64,000 nucleotides of DNA from the NCBI RefSeq assembly GCF_000702065.1, contig NZ_JNKN01000006.1, positions 1 through 64,000 of the forward strand, in the 5' to 3' direction. The position numbers and the translations under genes are program-made. Shown here piece by piece: positions 52,083-61,585 of this stretch (within the stretch, counting starts at the first letter, position 1; every line of letters starts with the position of its first letter). The notes under the pieces were generated by a model. It saw only the letters and a list, made by a program, of their open reading frames with translations. It made no database searches and had not been told where the DNA came from. The stretch is from Kandleria vitulina DSM 20405. GTDB taxonomy: Bacteria > Bacillota_I > Bacilli_A > Erysipelotrichales > Coprobacillaceae.

Positions 52083-53003
52083 ATGAAATTTTATATCGGA
52101 GTCGATCTAGGTGGTACTAATGTACGTGCCTTATTAGTAGACGAAAATGGACAGACATACAGCGAAGTAAAAGAAAGCACAGAAAAAGAACATGGTGTAG
52201 ATTATGTCTGCTCTAAAATTTCAAGAATGATCCGTACATTGGATTATGATGCTTGCAATGGTTTTGAAAATGTAGAAGGAATCGGTATTGGAGTTCCAGG
52301 CCCAGTAGATACTGTTAAAGGCGTTATGATTATGGCAAGCAATCTGCCAGGATTTGAAGGTTATCCAATCGTAGATAAACTTAAAGAAGAATTCAATAAA
52401 CCAGTATTCTTAGATAATGATGCAAATGTAGCTGGTTTAGCAGAAGCTATTCTTGGTGCAGGTAAAGGATATCCTACTTGTTACTTTATTACTGTATCAA
52501 CTGGTATCGGCGGTGCCTTCATCGTTGATGGTAAATTAGTTTCTGGTGGTCGTGGACATGCCGGAGAAATTGGAAACATTATTGTAAAACCAGGTGGATA
52601 TAAACAGGGGGCATTAAATGCTGGTGCAGCTGAAGGTGAATGTTCAGGTACTGCAATTACTAGAAAAGGTGTTGCCGCCCTTGGGGAAGATAAAGTAAAA
52701 CATGCAGGTAATGTCTTTGATTTAGCAGCAGCTGGAGATGCACAGGCTAAAGCAATCTGTGATGAAGCCGTTGATGAATTATCTACTTTATTGGCAAACA
52801 TTGCACATACAGTAGATCCACACTGCTTCGTTCTTGGTGGCGGTGTCATGAAAGCTAGAGATTATTTCTGGGATACATTAAACGAACAGTTCAATGCTAA
52901 AATTCATGCAGGTATGAGAAATCATATTCCACTATTATTAAAGAAATTAGATGACTGTGGTGCTATTGGAGCAGCAATGTTGCCAATGTCTCAGTTAGAC
53001 TAA
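52083..53003 (+). CDS. ROK-family sugar kinase (glucokinase-like) lacking the zinc motif
   Basis: The 306-residue protein starts MKFYIGVDLGGTNVRALLVDENG, with GIGVPGPVDTVKG, FLDNDANVAGLAEAILGAGKG and STGIGGAFIVDGKLVSGGRGHAGEIGN, the ROK fold of glucokinases. The ROK zinc motif, normally CxCGxxGC after the GH(A)GEIGN histidine, is absent: the stretch reads GGYKQGALNAGAAEGECSG, with only one cysteine. Glucose is the best guess for the substrate. A strong SD (GAGGAGGAA) fixes the start. Confidence 0.88.
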   Translation: MKFYIGVDLGGTNVRALLVDENGQTYSEVKESTEKEHGVDYVCSKISRMIRTLDYDACNGFENVEGIGIGVPGPVDTVKGVMIMASNLPGFEGYPIVDKLKEEFNKPVFLDNDANVAGLAEAILGAGKGYPTCYFITVSTGIGGAFIVDGKLVSGGRGHAGEIGNIIVKPGGYKQGALNAGAAEGECSGTAITRKGVAALGEDKVKHAGNVFDLAAAGDAQAKAICDEAVDELSTLLANIAHTVDPHCFVLGGGVMKARDYFWDTLNEQFNAKIHAGMRNHIPLLLKKLDDCGAIGAAMLPMSQLD

Positions 53004-53005
53004 TA

Positions 53006-53030
53006 AGATGGGATTATTCCCATCTTTTTT
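53006..53030 (+). terminator. Intrinsic terminator
   Basis: AAGATGGGA and TCCCATCTT stem with a TTTT tail after the ROK kinase. Confidence 0.88.
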
Positions 53031-53079
53031 GATATAATGAAATATATATTAAGGTATTTTCATACCTCAGGAGGTTAAT

Positions 53080-55695
53080 ATGAAAGACTGGTATCAGATG
53101 AATGAAGAAGAGCTACTAAAATATCTCGATGCTTCTCTTGATGGACTTAGCAGCAAACAAGTGCAGGAGCGTATAAATAAGTATGGAGAAAATAAGCTTG
53201 AAGAATCAAAGAAGGATTCTATCTTCATGATTTTTATAAAACAGTTTGCGGATCTTCTTGTCGTCATCTTGCTTATTGCGGCTATTATTTCCTTGTTCAC
53301 TAAAGATGTAAAAAGTGCTGGTGTCATTATTGCGGTTCTTATATTGAATGCAACACTTGGTACATGGCAGAGCGTTGTTGCTAATAAATCTCTTGATGCC
53401 TTGAAGGCCATGTCTTCACCACATGTCAAGGTCAAGCGTGATGGCAACATTCATCAGCTTGCATCTAAGGAGATTGTACCAGGCGATGTTGTTTTGCTTG
53501 AAGCGGGGGATATGATCTGCGCGGATGCGCGACTTATTGACGAAGCTTCGCTTCAGGTCAATGAAAGTGCCTTGACTGGCGAGTCTTTACCGATTGATAA
53601 GAAGGTGGATGTTATTTCTAAGGCGTCTCTTGCAGATCGTATCAATATGGTTTATTCTGGTACGCTTGTAACGGCGGGAAGAGGAGAAGCTATCGTGGTG
53701 GCTACTGGAATGCAAAGTGAGCTTGGAAAGATTGCCACCTTGATGAATGATACAAAAGCTAAACGTACCCCTTTACAAAAGACAATTGATCGCTTCAGCA
53801 AGCGTCTTGCGATAGGGATTCTCTTGATATCAGCCATCGTCTTAGTTTTGCAGCTTTATCGTGGTACACCACTTATGGAGGCTCTTCTATTTGCGGTTGC
53901 TTTAGCGGTTGCCGCTATACCGGAAGCATTAGGTTCCATCATCACAATTGTGCAGGCAATGGGCATGCGCAAGATGGCAGAAGAACAGGCTATTGTAAAA
54001 GAACTCTCAGCTGTTGAGACATTAGGAAGCGTTTCAGTCATCTGTTCAGATAAGACGGGAACATTGACACAAAACAAGATGACAGTGGCGGATGTCTATC
54101 TTGATCATGAACGCATTGATCCTAATAATCTTTCATTAGAAAAGAAAATTCATCGACGTTTTCTTTATGCCTGTGTTCTTGCCAATGATGCAAGCATTGT
54201 CGAAGGAGAAGGAATAGGGGATCCAACGGAGTATGCACTGATTGATATGTATCATCATGTCAAAGGCATTCGTCATCCACAAAGTGGGCATCTGTTAAGT
54301 GAAGGAATGGTACGTGACTTACTGCCACGTATTGATGAAGTTCCTTTTGATTCAGAAAGAAAGCTGATGTCTACTAGACATAATATGAAAGGAAAGATGA
54401 CAATCTTTACTAAAGGGGCAGTTGATGTTCTTTTAAATAGATGTAAATCCATCATGACAAGTGAAGGCGTAAGAGCTATTACAAAAGAAGATATTGAGGC
54501 AATCATGAAGATGAATCATTCCTTCTCAAATGATGGACTTCGCGTTCTTGCTTTTGCCTATAAAGAATCAAAAGAAAAACTCACGCTCTCAAGTGAAAAT
54601 GGCTATACCTTCATAGGTCTCGTCTCATTGATCGACCCGCCACGCCATTCAGCCTTAGAAGCGGTGGCGCAAGCGAAAGCGGCAGGCATCCGCACGGTGA
54701 TGATTACCGGTGATCATAAAGATACAGCGGTAGCGATTGGCAAAAAGATCGGTCTATTTAGCGAAGGCGATAAAGCTGTCACAGGTGAAGAGCTAGATGA
54801 AATGAGCGATGAAACACTGGCTAGGGAAATAGCCACTATTTCCGTCTATGCCAGAGTCTCTCCACAGCACAAGATTCGCATTGTCGAAGCTTGGCAGAAA
54901 AGTGGACAGATTGTCTCAATGACAGGGGACGGCGTGAATGATGCACCTGCACTTAAGAAAGCAGATATCGGTGTGGCCATGGGCATCACTGGTACAGAAG
55001 TATCAAAAGATGCAGCGTCAATGATTTTGGCAGATGATCATTTTGCGACAATCATCAAGGCGGTACGCAATGGTCGTGTTATCTATGACAATATCAAAAA
55101 TGCCATTTTGTTCCTGTTGTCAGGAAACCTGTCCGCCATCCTTTGTGTGCTTATGACCTCGCTTTTATCTTTGCCATTGCCATTTTATGCGGTACAGCTG
55201 CTCTTCATTAATCTTGTGACAGATTCTCTTCCTGCCTTGGCTATTGGGGTGGAACCTGGACATGAAGTGATGAACAGAAAGCCGAGAGATCCGCATGCTT
55301 CACTGATGGATAAGGTGTTTATTAAAACGATGATCATACAAGCACTACTGCTTTTTGTATTTGTGATGTCATCTTATTATGTTGGCTTATCTTCATCGTT
55401 CGCACATGCTTCATCCATGGCTTTCTTGACATTGACATTAGCTAGACTTTTTCATGGTTTAAATTCAAGAGGAAAAGAAAGTCTTTATCGTTTAGGATTA
55501 AAGAACAAGTATTGTTTTTATGCGATTGGGGTAGGCATTGTGCTTGTGTTGGGCGTTTCTTTAACTGATTATGGAAGAATGCTTTTTAAAGTAGAAAGAC
55601 TATCCTATATGCAATGGGGAGCAGTCATATTGTTTGCATTGTTGCCGACAATATTGATACAATTATATAGGCTTATCAGGGAATACCAGTCTTAA
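53080..55695 (+). CDS. Calcium-type P-type ATPase
   Basis: The 871-residue P2-type ATPase has TGES (actuator), the phosphorylation site CSDKTGTLTQNKM, the hinge MTGDGVNDAPALKKADIG and about ten membrane helices. Helix 4 reads AAIPEALGSIITIVQAMG rather than the classic PEGLPA of SERCA, a variant known from bacterial calcium pumps; helix 6 has NLVTDSLPALAIG with the D/N ligands. It would expel Ca2+ (or Mn2+) at the cost of ATP. It has its own ribosome site (CAGGAGGTT) and stands between terminators. Confidence 0.9.
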   Translation: MKDWYQMNEEELLKYLDASLDGLSSKQVQERINKYGENKLEESKKDSIFMIFIKQFADLLVVILLIAAIISLFTKDVKSAGVIIAVLILNATLGTWQSVVANKSLDALKAMSSPHVKVKRDGNIHQLASKEIVPGDVVLLEAGDMICADARLIDEASLQVNESALTGESLPIDKKVDVISKASLADRINMVYSGTLVTAGRGEAIVVATGMQSELGKIATLMNDTKAKRTPLQKTIDRFSKRLAIGILLISAIVLVLQLYRGTPLMEALLFAVALAVAAIPEALGSIITIVQAMGMRKMAEEQAIVKELSAVETLGSVSVICSDKTGTLTQNKMTVADVYLDHERIDPNNLSLEKKIHRRFLYACVLANDASIVEGEGIGDPTEYALIDMYHHVKGIRHPQSGHLLSEGMVRDLLPRIDEVPFDSERKLMSTRHNMKGKMTIFTKGAVDVLLNRCKSIMTSEGVRAITKEDIEAIMKMNHSFSNDGLRVLAFAYKESKEKLTLSSENGYTFIGLVSLIDPPRHSALEAVAQAKAAGIRTVMITGDHKDTAVAIGKKIGLFSEGDKAVTGEELDEMSDETLAREIATISVYARVSPQHKIRIVEAWQKSGQIVSMTGDGVNDAPALKKADIGVAMGITGTEVSKDAASMILADDHFATIIKAVRNGRVIYDNIKNAILFLLSGNLSAILCVLMTSLLSLPLPFYAVQLLFINLVTDSLPALAIGVEPGHEVMNRKPRDPHASLMDKVFIKTMIIQALLLFVFVMSSYYVGLSSSFAHASSMAFLTLTLARLFHGLNSRGKESLYRLGLKNKYCFYAIGVGIVLVLGVSLTDYGRMLFKVERLSYMQWGAVILFALLPTILIQLYRLIREYQS

Positions 55696-55712
55696 TAGGC
55701 TGGTATTTTTTC
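55682..55712 (+). terminator. Intrinsic terminator
   Basis: AATACCAG and CTGGTATT stem with a TTTTT tail at the end of the ATPase gene; the stop codon lies in the loop. Confidence 0.85.
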
Positions 55713-55779
55713 TCTTGATAAAAGCTCTTTTTTTATATTTACAAATGTGTTAGAATGAGGGACGCAAGGAGGATAAGAT

Positions 55780-56913
55780 ATGAGTCAAAGAGTTGTATTA
55801 GGTTTAAGTGGGGGAGTGGACAGTGCAGTTGCTGCTTACTTGCTTAAAAAACAAGGATACGAAGTTATTTGTGTCTTTATGAGAAACTGGGATAGTTCTC
55901 TTAATAATGATATCTTAGGAAATCCAAATAATGATGCATCTGTATGTCCGCAAGAACAGGACTACAATGATGCCTGCAAGGTAGCAGAACATCTTGGTTT
56001 AGAAATCAGAAGAGTTGATTTTATTAAGGAATACTGGGATTCAGTTTTCACTTATTTCTTAGAAGAATATGCTAAAGGAAGAACACCTAATCCAGATATT
56101 CTATGTAATAAACATATTAAATTTAAGGCATTCTTAGATTATGCCAAAAAGATTGATGCTGATTATATTGCGACAGGGCATTATGCACGTGTTGAACATC
56201 ATGAAGGTGAAGACAGCGTAATGCTACGTGGTGTAGATAATAATAAAGATCAGACATACTTCTTATGTCAGTTGGCACAGTTCCAGCTAAAAGAAGCTTT
56301 ATTCCCAATTGGAGAATTGACAAAGCCTGAAGTAAGAAAGATTGCCGAAGAGCTTGATTTACCAGTTGCTCATAAAAAGGATTCTACTGGAATCTGTTTT
56401 ATTGGGGAAAGAGATTTCAAGGAGTTCTTAAAGAATTATATTCCTGCTAAGCCAGGAAAGATTGTCAATTATGAAAATAAGGAAGTCATTGGTGAACATC
56501 AGGGTATCATGTATTATACAATTGGACAAAGAAAGGGTCTTAACATTGGTGGAAAAGGTGGACCTTGGTTTGTCATTGGTAAAGAATATGATGATAATAT
56601 TCTTTATGTTGCTCAGGGAGATTCCAATGATTGGCTATTGTCAGATGAAGCATTGATTACTGATGTAAACTGGATTTCTTCAAAGAAAGTAGAAGGAGAC
56701 TTTGACTGTACTGCTAAATTCAGATACAGACAGAAAGATAATGATGTCTCTATTCGCTTTATTGATGACACTACAATCTATGTGACATTCAAGAAACCAG
56801 TTAAGGCTGTGACACCTGGACAGGCCGCTGTCTTCTATGATGGTGATGTATGTCTTGGTGGAGGAACTATTGAGAAAGTCTATAAAGACAACAAGGAGAT
56901 TGAATATTTATAA
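55780..56913 (+). CDS. mnmA: tRNA 2-thiouridylase MnmA
   Basis: The 377-residue protein has the P-loop GLSGGVDSAVAAYLL, the first catalytic cysteine in PNPDILCNKHIKFKAF and the second in DSTGICFIGER, plus GQRKGLNIGG. MnmA puts the 2-thio group on the wobble uridine of tRNA(Lys, Glu, Gln), using a sulfur relay from a cysteine desulfurase. AAGGAGG precedes it. Its stop overlaps the recD2 start by one base, so the two are co-translated. Confidence 0.97.
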   Translation: MSQRVVLGLSGGVDSAVAAYLLKKQGYEVICVFMRNWDSSLNNDILGNPNNDASVCPQEQDYNDACKVAEHLGLEIRRVDFIKEYWDSVFTYFLEEYAKGRTPNPDILCNKHIKFKAFLDYAKKIDADYIATGHYARVEHHEGEDSVMLRGVDNNKDQTYFLCQLAQFQLKEALFPIGELTKPEVRKIAEELDLPVAHKKDSTGICFIGERDFKEFLKNYIPAKPGKIVNYENKEVIGEHQGIMYYTIGQRKGLNIGGKGGPWFVIGKEYDDNILYVAQGDSNDWLLSDEALITDVNWISSKKVEGDFDCTAKFRYRQKDNDVSIRFIDDTTIYVTFKKPVKAVTPGQAAVFYDGDVCLGGGTIEKVYKDNKEIEYL

Positions 56914-59114
56914 TGATTGCTTATTCTGGAACTATTACCCGTATTATATTTTATAGCGAAGAGACAAAGTTCATCGTGGCACGTTTTGATGCTGATGAAG
57001 AAGATAAGCCATTTGCAATTACTGGCAATATGTCCTATGTCAATACTGATGATCGCTACCGTATTACCGGAGATTTTGTCATTCATCCACGCTATGGAAA
57101 ACAGTTCCAGATTCAATCGTATGAAATCTTGCTAGCGGATGATCATGATGAGATCATCCGCTATTTGTCTTCTCCGTTGTTTAAGGGGATTGGCAAAAAG
57201 CAGGCTGAACTTATTGTAGATACTTTAGGTGAAGATTGTTTGAATCAGATCAAGAAGGATCCTACTTGTCTTCATATTGTAAGAGGAATGAGTGAGAAGA
57301 AGGTTAAGACCATTGTGGATGTATTAACTAATCAGGACTATGATCAGGAAGTTCTCTCTTTCTTTATGGGACATGGTATTTCTACGAGACATCTTTCATT
57401 GATACAGGGATTCTATAAGGAAAAGACATTGGATGTCTTAAAATCAAATCCCTATCAGCTGATTGATGATATAGATGGTATCGGTTTTAAGAGTGCTGAT
57501 ACATTAGCGATGAAGATGAAGTTTGATCCTAAATCACCATATCGTATTAAGGCAGCTATTGCGGATGCATTAATGCAAGCATGCTTTAGAACGGGATCTA
57601 CGTATTCTGATATTTCTACATTACATCGTATTTTTCATCGTTTTCTTCCAGAAGTGGATAATGAGACATTTGAAGATAGTCTTTATGCATTGATTGAGGA
57701 TAAAAAGATCATTCAGAAGATTGAGAAATATTATCCAAAAGATCTTTATGATTCAGAGAAAAGCATTGCTAATCTTTTTAAGAAGTTTTCCCGTCTTCCT
57801 AAAGGTCAAGTAGAAGAATCGCTTATTGATGAACGTATTGAAGAAGTAGAAGATGAGCTAGGCATCAATTATGATGAAACACAAAGAAATGCGATTCATA
57901 CTTTTATTAATGAACCAGCAATGATCTTAACAGGGGGACCGGGTACAGGGAAGACCACTGTTGTACAGGGAATATTGAAGGTCTTTAAGCAGATGCATCC
58001 TGAACTTCATATTGATTTAGTAGCACCTACAGGAAGAGCCGCAAAACGCTTGTCAGAACTTACAGGAATTGAAGCATCAACGATTCACAGATTATTGAAA
58101 TGGGATCTTCATGCCAATACGTTCATGATGAATAAAAATAATCCTTTGGACACGGATCTGCTTGTTATTGATGAGTTTTCCATGGTGGATAGTCTATTGT
58201 TTGCAAGAGTGCTAGAAGCAGGAACCCATATAAAGAAAATTCTTCTTATTGGTGATGATCAGCAGTTGCCAAGTGTTGCTCCAGGTAATGTGTTAAGAGA
58301 TCTTCTTGCTTCTAAGAAGGTAGAAGTTGTCGCATTGAATACGATTCATCGTCAAGAAGAAGGAAGCGGCATTGTAAGATTGGCGCATGCTATTAGAAAT
58401 GATGAATATGATGTTTCTTTATTTGATCAATATGAAGATATTTCATTTAAGACATGTCTGAATTATGAAGTTGTTAAAGAAACATTAGCGCTTGTTTCTT
58501 CATTGTTGGATGATGGCTATGAAATGAATGACATACAAGTGCTTTCTCCAATGTATAATGGAGTGGCTGGTATTGATGCCTTAAATGAGGCATTGCAGAA
58601 TCTATTGAATCCTTCTTCTTACATGAAAGAGGAGCTTAAGGTAGGCAGAAGATTATTTAGAGAAGGGGATAAGATTCTTCAATTGAAGAATCGTCCTGAT
58701 GAGAATGTCTTTAATGGTGACATTGGAACATTGGTAGAGATTATCTTCAAGGATGGAGAAGAGTATCTAAGTGATACGCTTGTCGTAGATTTTGATGGTA
58801 TCATGATTGAATATACCGCCAATGATTTTATTCAGATTACGCATGCTTACTGTATGTCTGTACATAAATCACAGGGGAATGAATTCCCGGTTGTGATCAT
58901 GAGCATTCTTCCTGATTATTCGATTATGATGAGAAAGAATTTGATCTATACGGGACTTACACGCGCTAAAAGAGAATTGTATCTATTGGGAAATCCTCAG
59001 GTCTTTAAGAAGGCATTAAGCTTAGATGTGGATAATCATCGTCATACGACATTGGTAGAAGAGATGGCTTCATCATCTATCAAGATTTCTGATTTTGAGG
59101 ATACACCATTCTAA
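56913..59114 (+). CDS. recD2: RecD2 helicase
   Basis: The 733-residue protein has an N-terminal OB-like and HhH region (GTITRIIFYSEETKFIVARF; LFKGIGKKQAELIVDTLG; IDGIGFKSADTLAMKM) followed by a superfamily-1B helicase core with Walker A GGPGTGKTTVVQG, Walker B VIDEFSM and a C-terminal VHKSQGNEFPVVI and TGLTRAKRELYLLG. RecD2 is a 5'-3' helicase acting in replication-linked repair in bacteria without RecBC. Its start is the last base of the mnmA stop. Confidence 0.95.
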   Translation: MIAYSGTITRIIFYSEETKFIVARFDADEEDKPFAITGNMSYVNTDDRYRITGDFVIHPRYGKQFQIQSYEILLADDHDEIIRYLSSPLFKGIGKKQAELIVDTLGEDCLNQIKKDPTCLHIVRGMSEKKVKTIVDVLTNQDYDQEVLSFFMGHGISTRHLSLIQGFYKEKTLDVLKSNPYQLIDDIDGIGFKSADTLAMKMKFDPKSPYRIKAAIADALMQACFRTGSTYSDISTLHRIFHRFLPEVDNETFEDSLYALIEDKKIIQKIEKYYPKDLYDSEKSIANLFKKFSRLPKGQVEESLIDERIEEVEDELGINYDETQRNAIHTFINEPAMILTGGPGTGKTTVVQGILKVFKQMHPELHIDLVAPTGRAAKRLSELTGIEASTIHRLLKWDLHANTFMMNKNNPLDTDLLVIDEFSMVDSLLFARVLEAGTHIKKILLIGDDQQLPSVAPGNVLRDLLASKKVEVVALNTIHRQEEGSGIVRLAHAIRNDEYDVSLFDQYEDISFKTCLNYEVVKETLALVSSLLDDGYEMNDIQVLSPMYNGVAGIDALNEALQNLLNPSSYMKEELKVGRRLFREGDKILQLKNRPDENVFNGDIGTLVEIIFKDGEEYLSDTLVVDFDGIMIEYTANDFIQITHAYCMSVHKSQGNEFPVVIMSILPDYSIMMRKNLIYTGLTRAKRELYLLGNPQVFKKALSLDVDNHRHTTLVEEMASSSIKISDFEDTPF

Positions 59115-59143
59115 AAATGAAGACGTTTTTTCGTCTTCATTTT
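59114..59143 (+). terminator. Intrinsic terminator
   Basis: AAAATGAAGACG, TTTTTT, CGTCTTCATTTT, then TTT; very strong, after recD2. Confidence 0.92.
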
Positions 59144-59206
59144 TTATATTGAGAAATGTACTTCTTTTTGATATAGTGTATACATTAAAAAAGGAGATTG
59201 AGATTT

Positions 59207-60148
59207 ATGGGAATCGTAGTAGTAGGTGCAGTATTTGTGGATATTAAAGGATATCCAATTGCTCAATATATTCCGTCAGGAAGAAATGCAGGACGTGTGA
59301 CACAGGTTCATGGTGGTGTCAGCAGAAATGTTGCTGAAGATATCGCCAATGTGGAATTAAGACCAACATTTGTCAGTGTAGTTGATAAGAGTGGCATTTC
59401 TGATGATGTTATCAATAAGCTTCAAAGACATAAGGTCAACACTGATTATATCTTAAGAACTGAAGATGGACTTGGGACATGGTTAGCTGTATTTGATAAT
59501 GACGGTGATGTTGTTGCATCCATTTCTAAACGTCCAAGTTTGGATGGTATTGCGACAATTCTTGAAGAACATGGTGATGAAATCATCAAAGATGCGGATA
59601 GTATCGTTGTTGAGATTGATATGGAACCAAAGATTCTTAATATTCTCTTTGATTTAGCTGAAAAATATAAAAAGCGCATTTATGCGATTGTTTCTAATAT
59701 GAGTATTGCGGTTGAAAGAAGAGATCTTATCAAGAAGACTGATTGTTTTGTTTGTAATCTTCAAGAAGCAAGTATGTTCTTCTCTGAAGACTATGAAGAA
59801 AATACACCGGAAGAAATGGCTAGAATTTTAGCTGGTAAATTAAAGACTGCTCAGCTTAAGTCAATGGTTGTGACAATGGGAGGAGAAGGTGCTGTTTATG
59901 CTACTTGTACTGGTGAATCTGGTGTAACACCTCCTCAGAAGGTTAATGTTATTGATACAACAGGATGTGGAGATTCATTCTTTGCAGGTGTTGTTATTGG
60001 GTTGACATATGGAAAAACATTGGGAGAATCATGTGTTATTGGTACACGTATTGCTTCTTCTGTTATTGCAACAAAAGAGAATGTCTGTCCAAGATTCTTG
60101 CCTGAAGAATTTGATATTGATCCTACTAAATTTGGTATCACTTTATAA
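59207..60148 (+). CDS. PfkB-family carbohydrate/nucleoside kinase
   Basis: ATG 59207 follows AAAGGAG; a TTG at 59198 is less likely. The 313-residue protein has the family start IVVVGAVFVDIKGYP, the RVTQVHGGVSRNVAEDIAN substrate motif, and the C-terminal DTTGCGDSFFAGVVIGL (anion hole and catalytic Asp). The family's usual GAGDSF is GCGDSF here. It phosphorylates a sugar or nucleoside; pseudouridine or ribose kinase are possible. No sugar operon is adjacent. Confidence 0.9.
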   Translation: MGIVVVGAVFVDIKGYPIAQYIPSGRNAGRVTQVHGGVSRNVAEDIANVELRPTFVSVVDKSGISDDVINKLQRHKVNTDYILRTEDGLGTWLAVFDNDGDVVASISKRPSLDGIATILEEHGDEIIKDADSIVVEIDMEPKILNILFDLAEKYKKRIYAIVSNMSIAVERRDLIKKTDCFVCNLQEASMFFSEDYEENTPEEMARILAGKLKTAQLKSMVVTMGGEGAVYATCTGESGVTPPQKVNVIDTTGCGDSFFAGVVIGLTYGKTLGESCVIGTRIASSVIATKENVCPRFLPEEFDIDPTKFGITL

Positions 60149-60213
60149 TTGCTTCATGGATAAAAAAGTATTAAACTAAAAACATAAAAAATCAACTCGA
60201 AGGAGAGATGAAT

Positions 60214-60987
60214 ATGTTAAAAAATCCAGAAAAGACAAAAAATGAAATTGTATCATGGATCCAGAAATACTTTGAAGAAAATGGACCTGAATGTACTGCC
60301 GTTGTTGGTATTTCAGGTGGGAAAGATTCCAGTATAACTGCTGCCCTTTGTAAAGAAGCTTTAGGTAAAGACAGAGTACTTGGGGTTCTTATGCCAAATG
60401 GGGTACAGAGTGATATTGATGATTCACGTCATCTTGTAGAAGCATTGGATATTCCTCATGTTGAATTGAATATTGAAGAAGCATTCAATGGCATGAAACA
60501 TATGATTGAATCATCTGATGAATTAAAAGCTATCACAAATAGAGATGAATTAAGCAATGACACAAAAGTTAATCTTCCACCAAGATTACGTATGGCTACT
60601 TTATATGCAGTTGCACAGATGCTTCCTAATGGTGGTCGTGTAGCAAATACATGTAATAATTCAGAAGATTATGTTGGCTATTCTACAAAATACGGTGATG
60701 CTGCTGGAGACTTCAGTCCACTTGCACATGTCTTGGTAGAAGAAGTTCGTCAGTTGGGAAGAGTGCTTGGTCTTCCTTCTTATTTAGTAGAAAAGACACC
60801 AAGTGATGGATTAAGTGGCATGAGCGATGAAGATAAGCTTGGCTTTACTTATGAAACATTGGATCATTACATCTTAACTGGTGAAATTGATGATGAAAAA
60901 ACAAAAGAACGCATTGATCGCATGCATAAGCTTAATCTTCATAAGTTAAGAATTATGCCATCATTCGATACTTCTAATGAAAGATAA
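60214..60987 (+). CDS. nadE: NH3-dependent NAD+ synthetase
   Basis: ATG 60214 is at better spacing to GAAGGAGA than ATG 60208; the product has 257 residues. It has the pyrophosphatase motif VVGISGGKDSSITAALC and NSEDYVGYSTKYGDAAGDFSPLAHVLVEEVRQLGRVLG. It makes NAD+ from deamido-NAD and ammonia with ATP; the glutaminase domain of glutamine-dependent enzymes is absent. Its 3' end abuts a Nudix gene, so the pair may share an NAD-related role. Confidence 0.95.
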   Translation: MLKNPEKTKNEIVSWIQKYFEENGPECTAVVGISGGKDSSITAALCKEALGKDRVLGVLMPNGVQSDIDDSRHLVEALDIPHVELNIEEAFNGMKHMIESSDELKAITNRDELSNDTKVNLPPRLRMATLYAVAQMLPNGGRVANTCNNSEDYVGYSTKYGDAAGDFSPLAHVLVEEVRQLGRVLGLPSYLVEKTPSDGLSGMSDEDKLGFTYETLDHYILTGEIDDEKTKERIDRMHKLNLHKLRIMPSFDTSNER

Positions 60988-61468
60988 AATGATGAGCGAA
61001 GAAGAATATCTTGCTAATTATGATGATTCACGCTATCCGAAACCATCGGTTACTGCTGATATTGTTATCTTGGCAGGAAATGAGATATTATTGATCAAAA
61101 GAGGAAATCATCCTTTTATGGGGAAATGGGCAACACCTGGTGGGTTTGCCAATAAGAATGAAGAATTGGTGATGACTGCTAAAAGAGAGTTAGAAGAGGA
61201 AACTGGTATTACAGGTGTTTCTCTTTCTCTTGTTGGTGTTTATTCAAAGCCAGGAAGAGATCCACGCGGATGGGTTATTTCTACAGCTTATAAAGCTACT
61301 ATCAACAAGGAAGATATAAGTGTTAAAGCAGCAGATGATGCTGCGGATGCAAGATGGTTTACCATCATGGATGATATGACACTTGTATCTGGTGATCTTC
61401 ATCTTACATTGGATGATCTGGCATTTGATCATAAAGATATTATCAAAGATGCACTTAAAAGAGCCTAA
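60977..61468 (+). CDS. Nudix hydrolase
   Basis: Up to 163 residues; ATG 60989 or 60992, after the nadE stop, are also possible starts. It has a canonical Nudix box, GGFANKNEELVMTAKRELEEETGI, after NHPFMGKWATPGG. It follows nadE with overlap or 2-4 base spacing, so it may act on NADH, ADP-ribose or another NAD-related pyrophosphate. A terminator follows. Confidence 0.9.
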   Translation: MKDKMMSEEEYLANYDDSRYPKPSVTADIVILAGNEILLIKRGNHPFMGKWATPGGFANKNEELVMTAKRELEEETGITGVSLSLVGVYSKPGRDPRGWVISTAYKATINKEDISVKAADDAADARWFTIMDDMTLVSGDLHLTLDDLAFDHKDIIKDALKRA

Positions 61469-61481
61469 GGGCTCTTTTTTT
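61457..61481 (+). terminator. Intrinsic terminator overlapping the Nudix stop codon
   Basis: AAAGAGCC, loop with the TAA stop, GGCTCTTT, then TTTT. Confidence 0.9.
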
Positions 61482-61585
61482 CATAATAATTGGTCATATA
61501 CTTGTCATATACTATCTAATATCCTAAAGTACGTTGACAAATAGTCATTTACAGGAGATACTGAGGACAAAGGAAGGTAAAAAGC

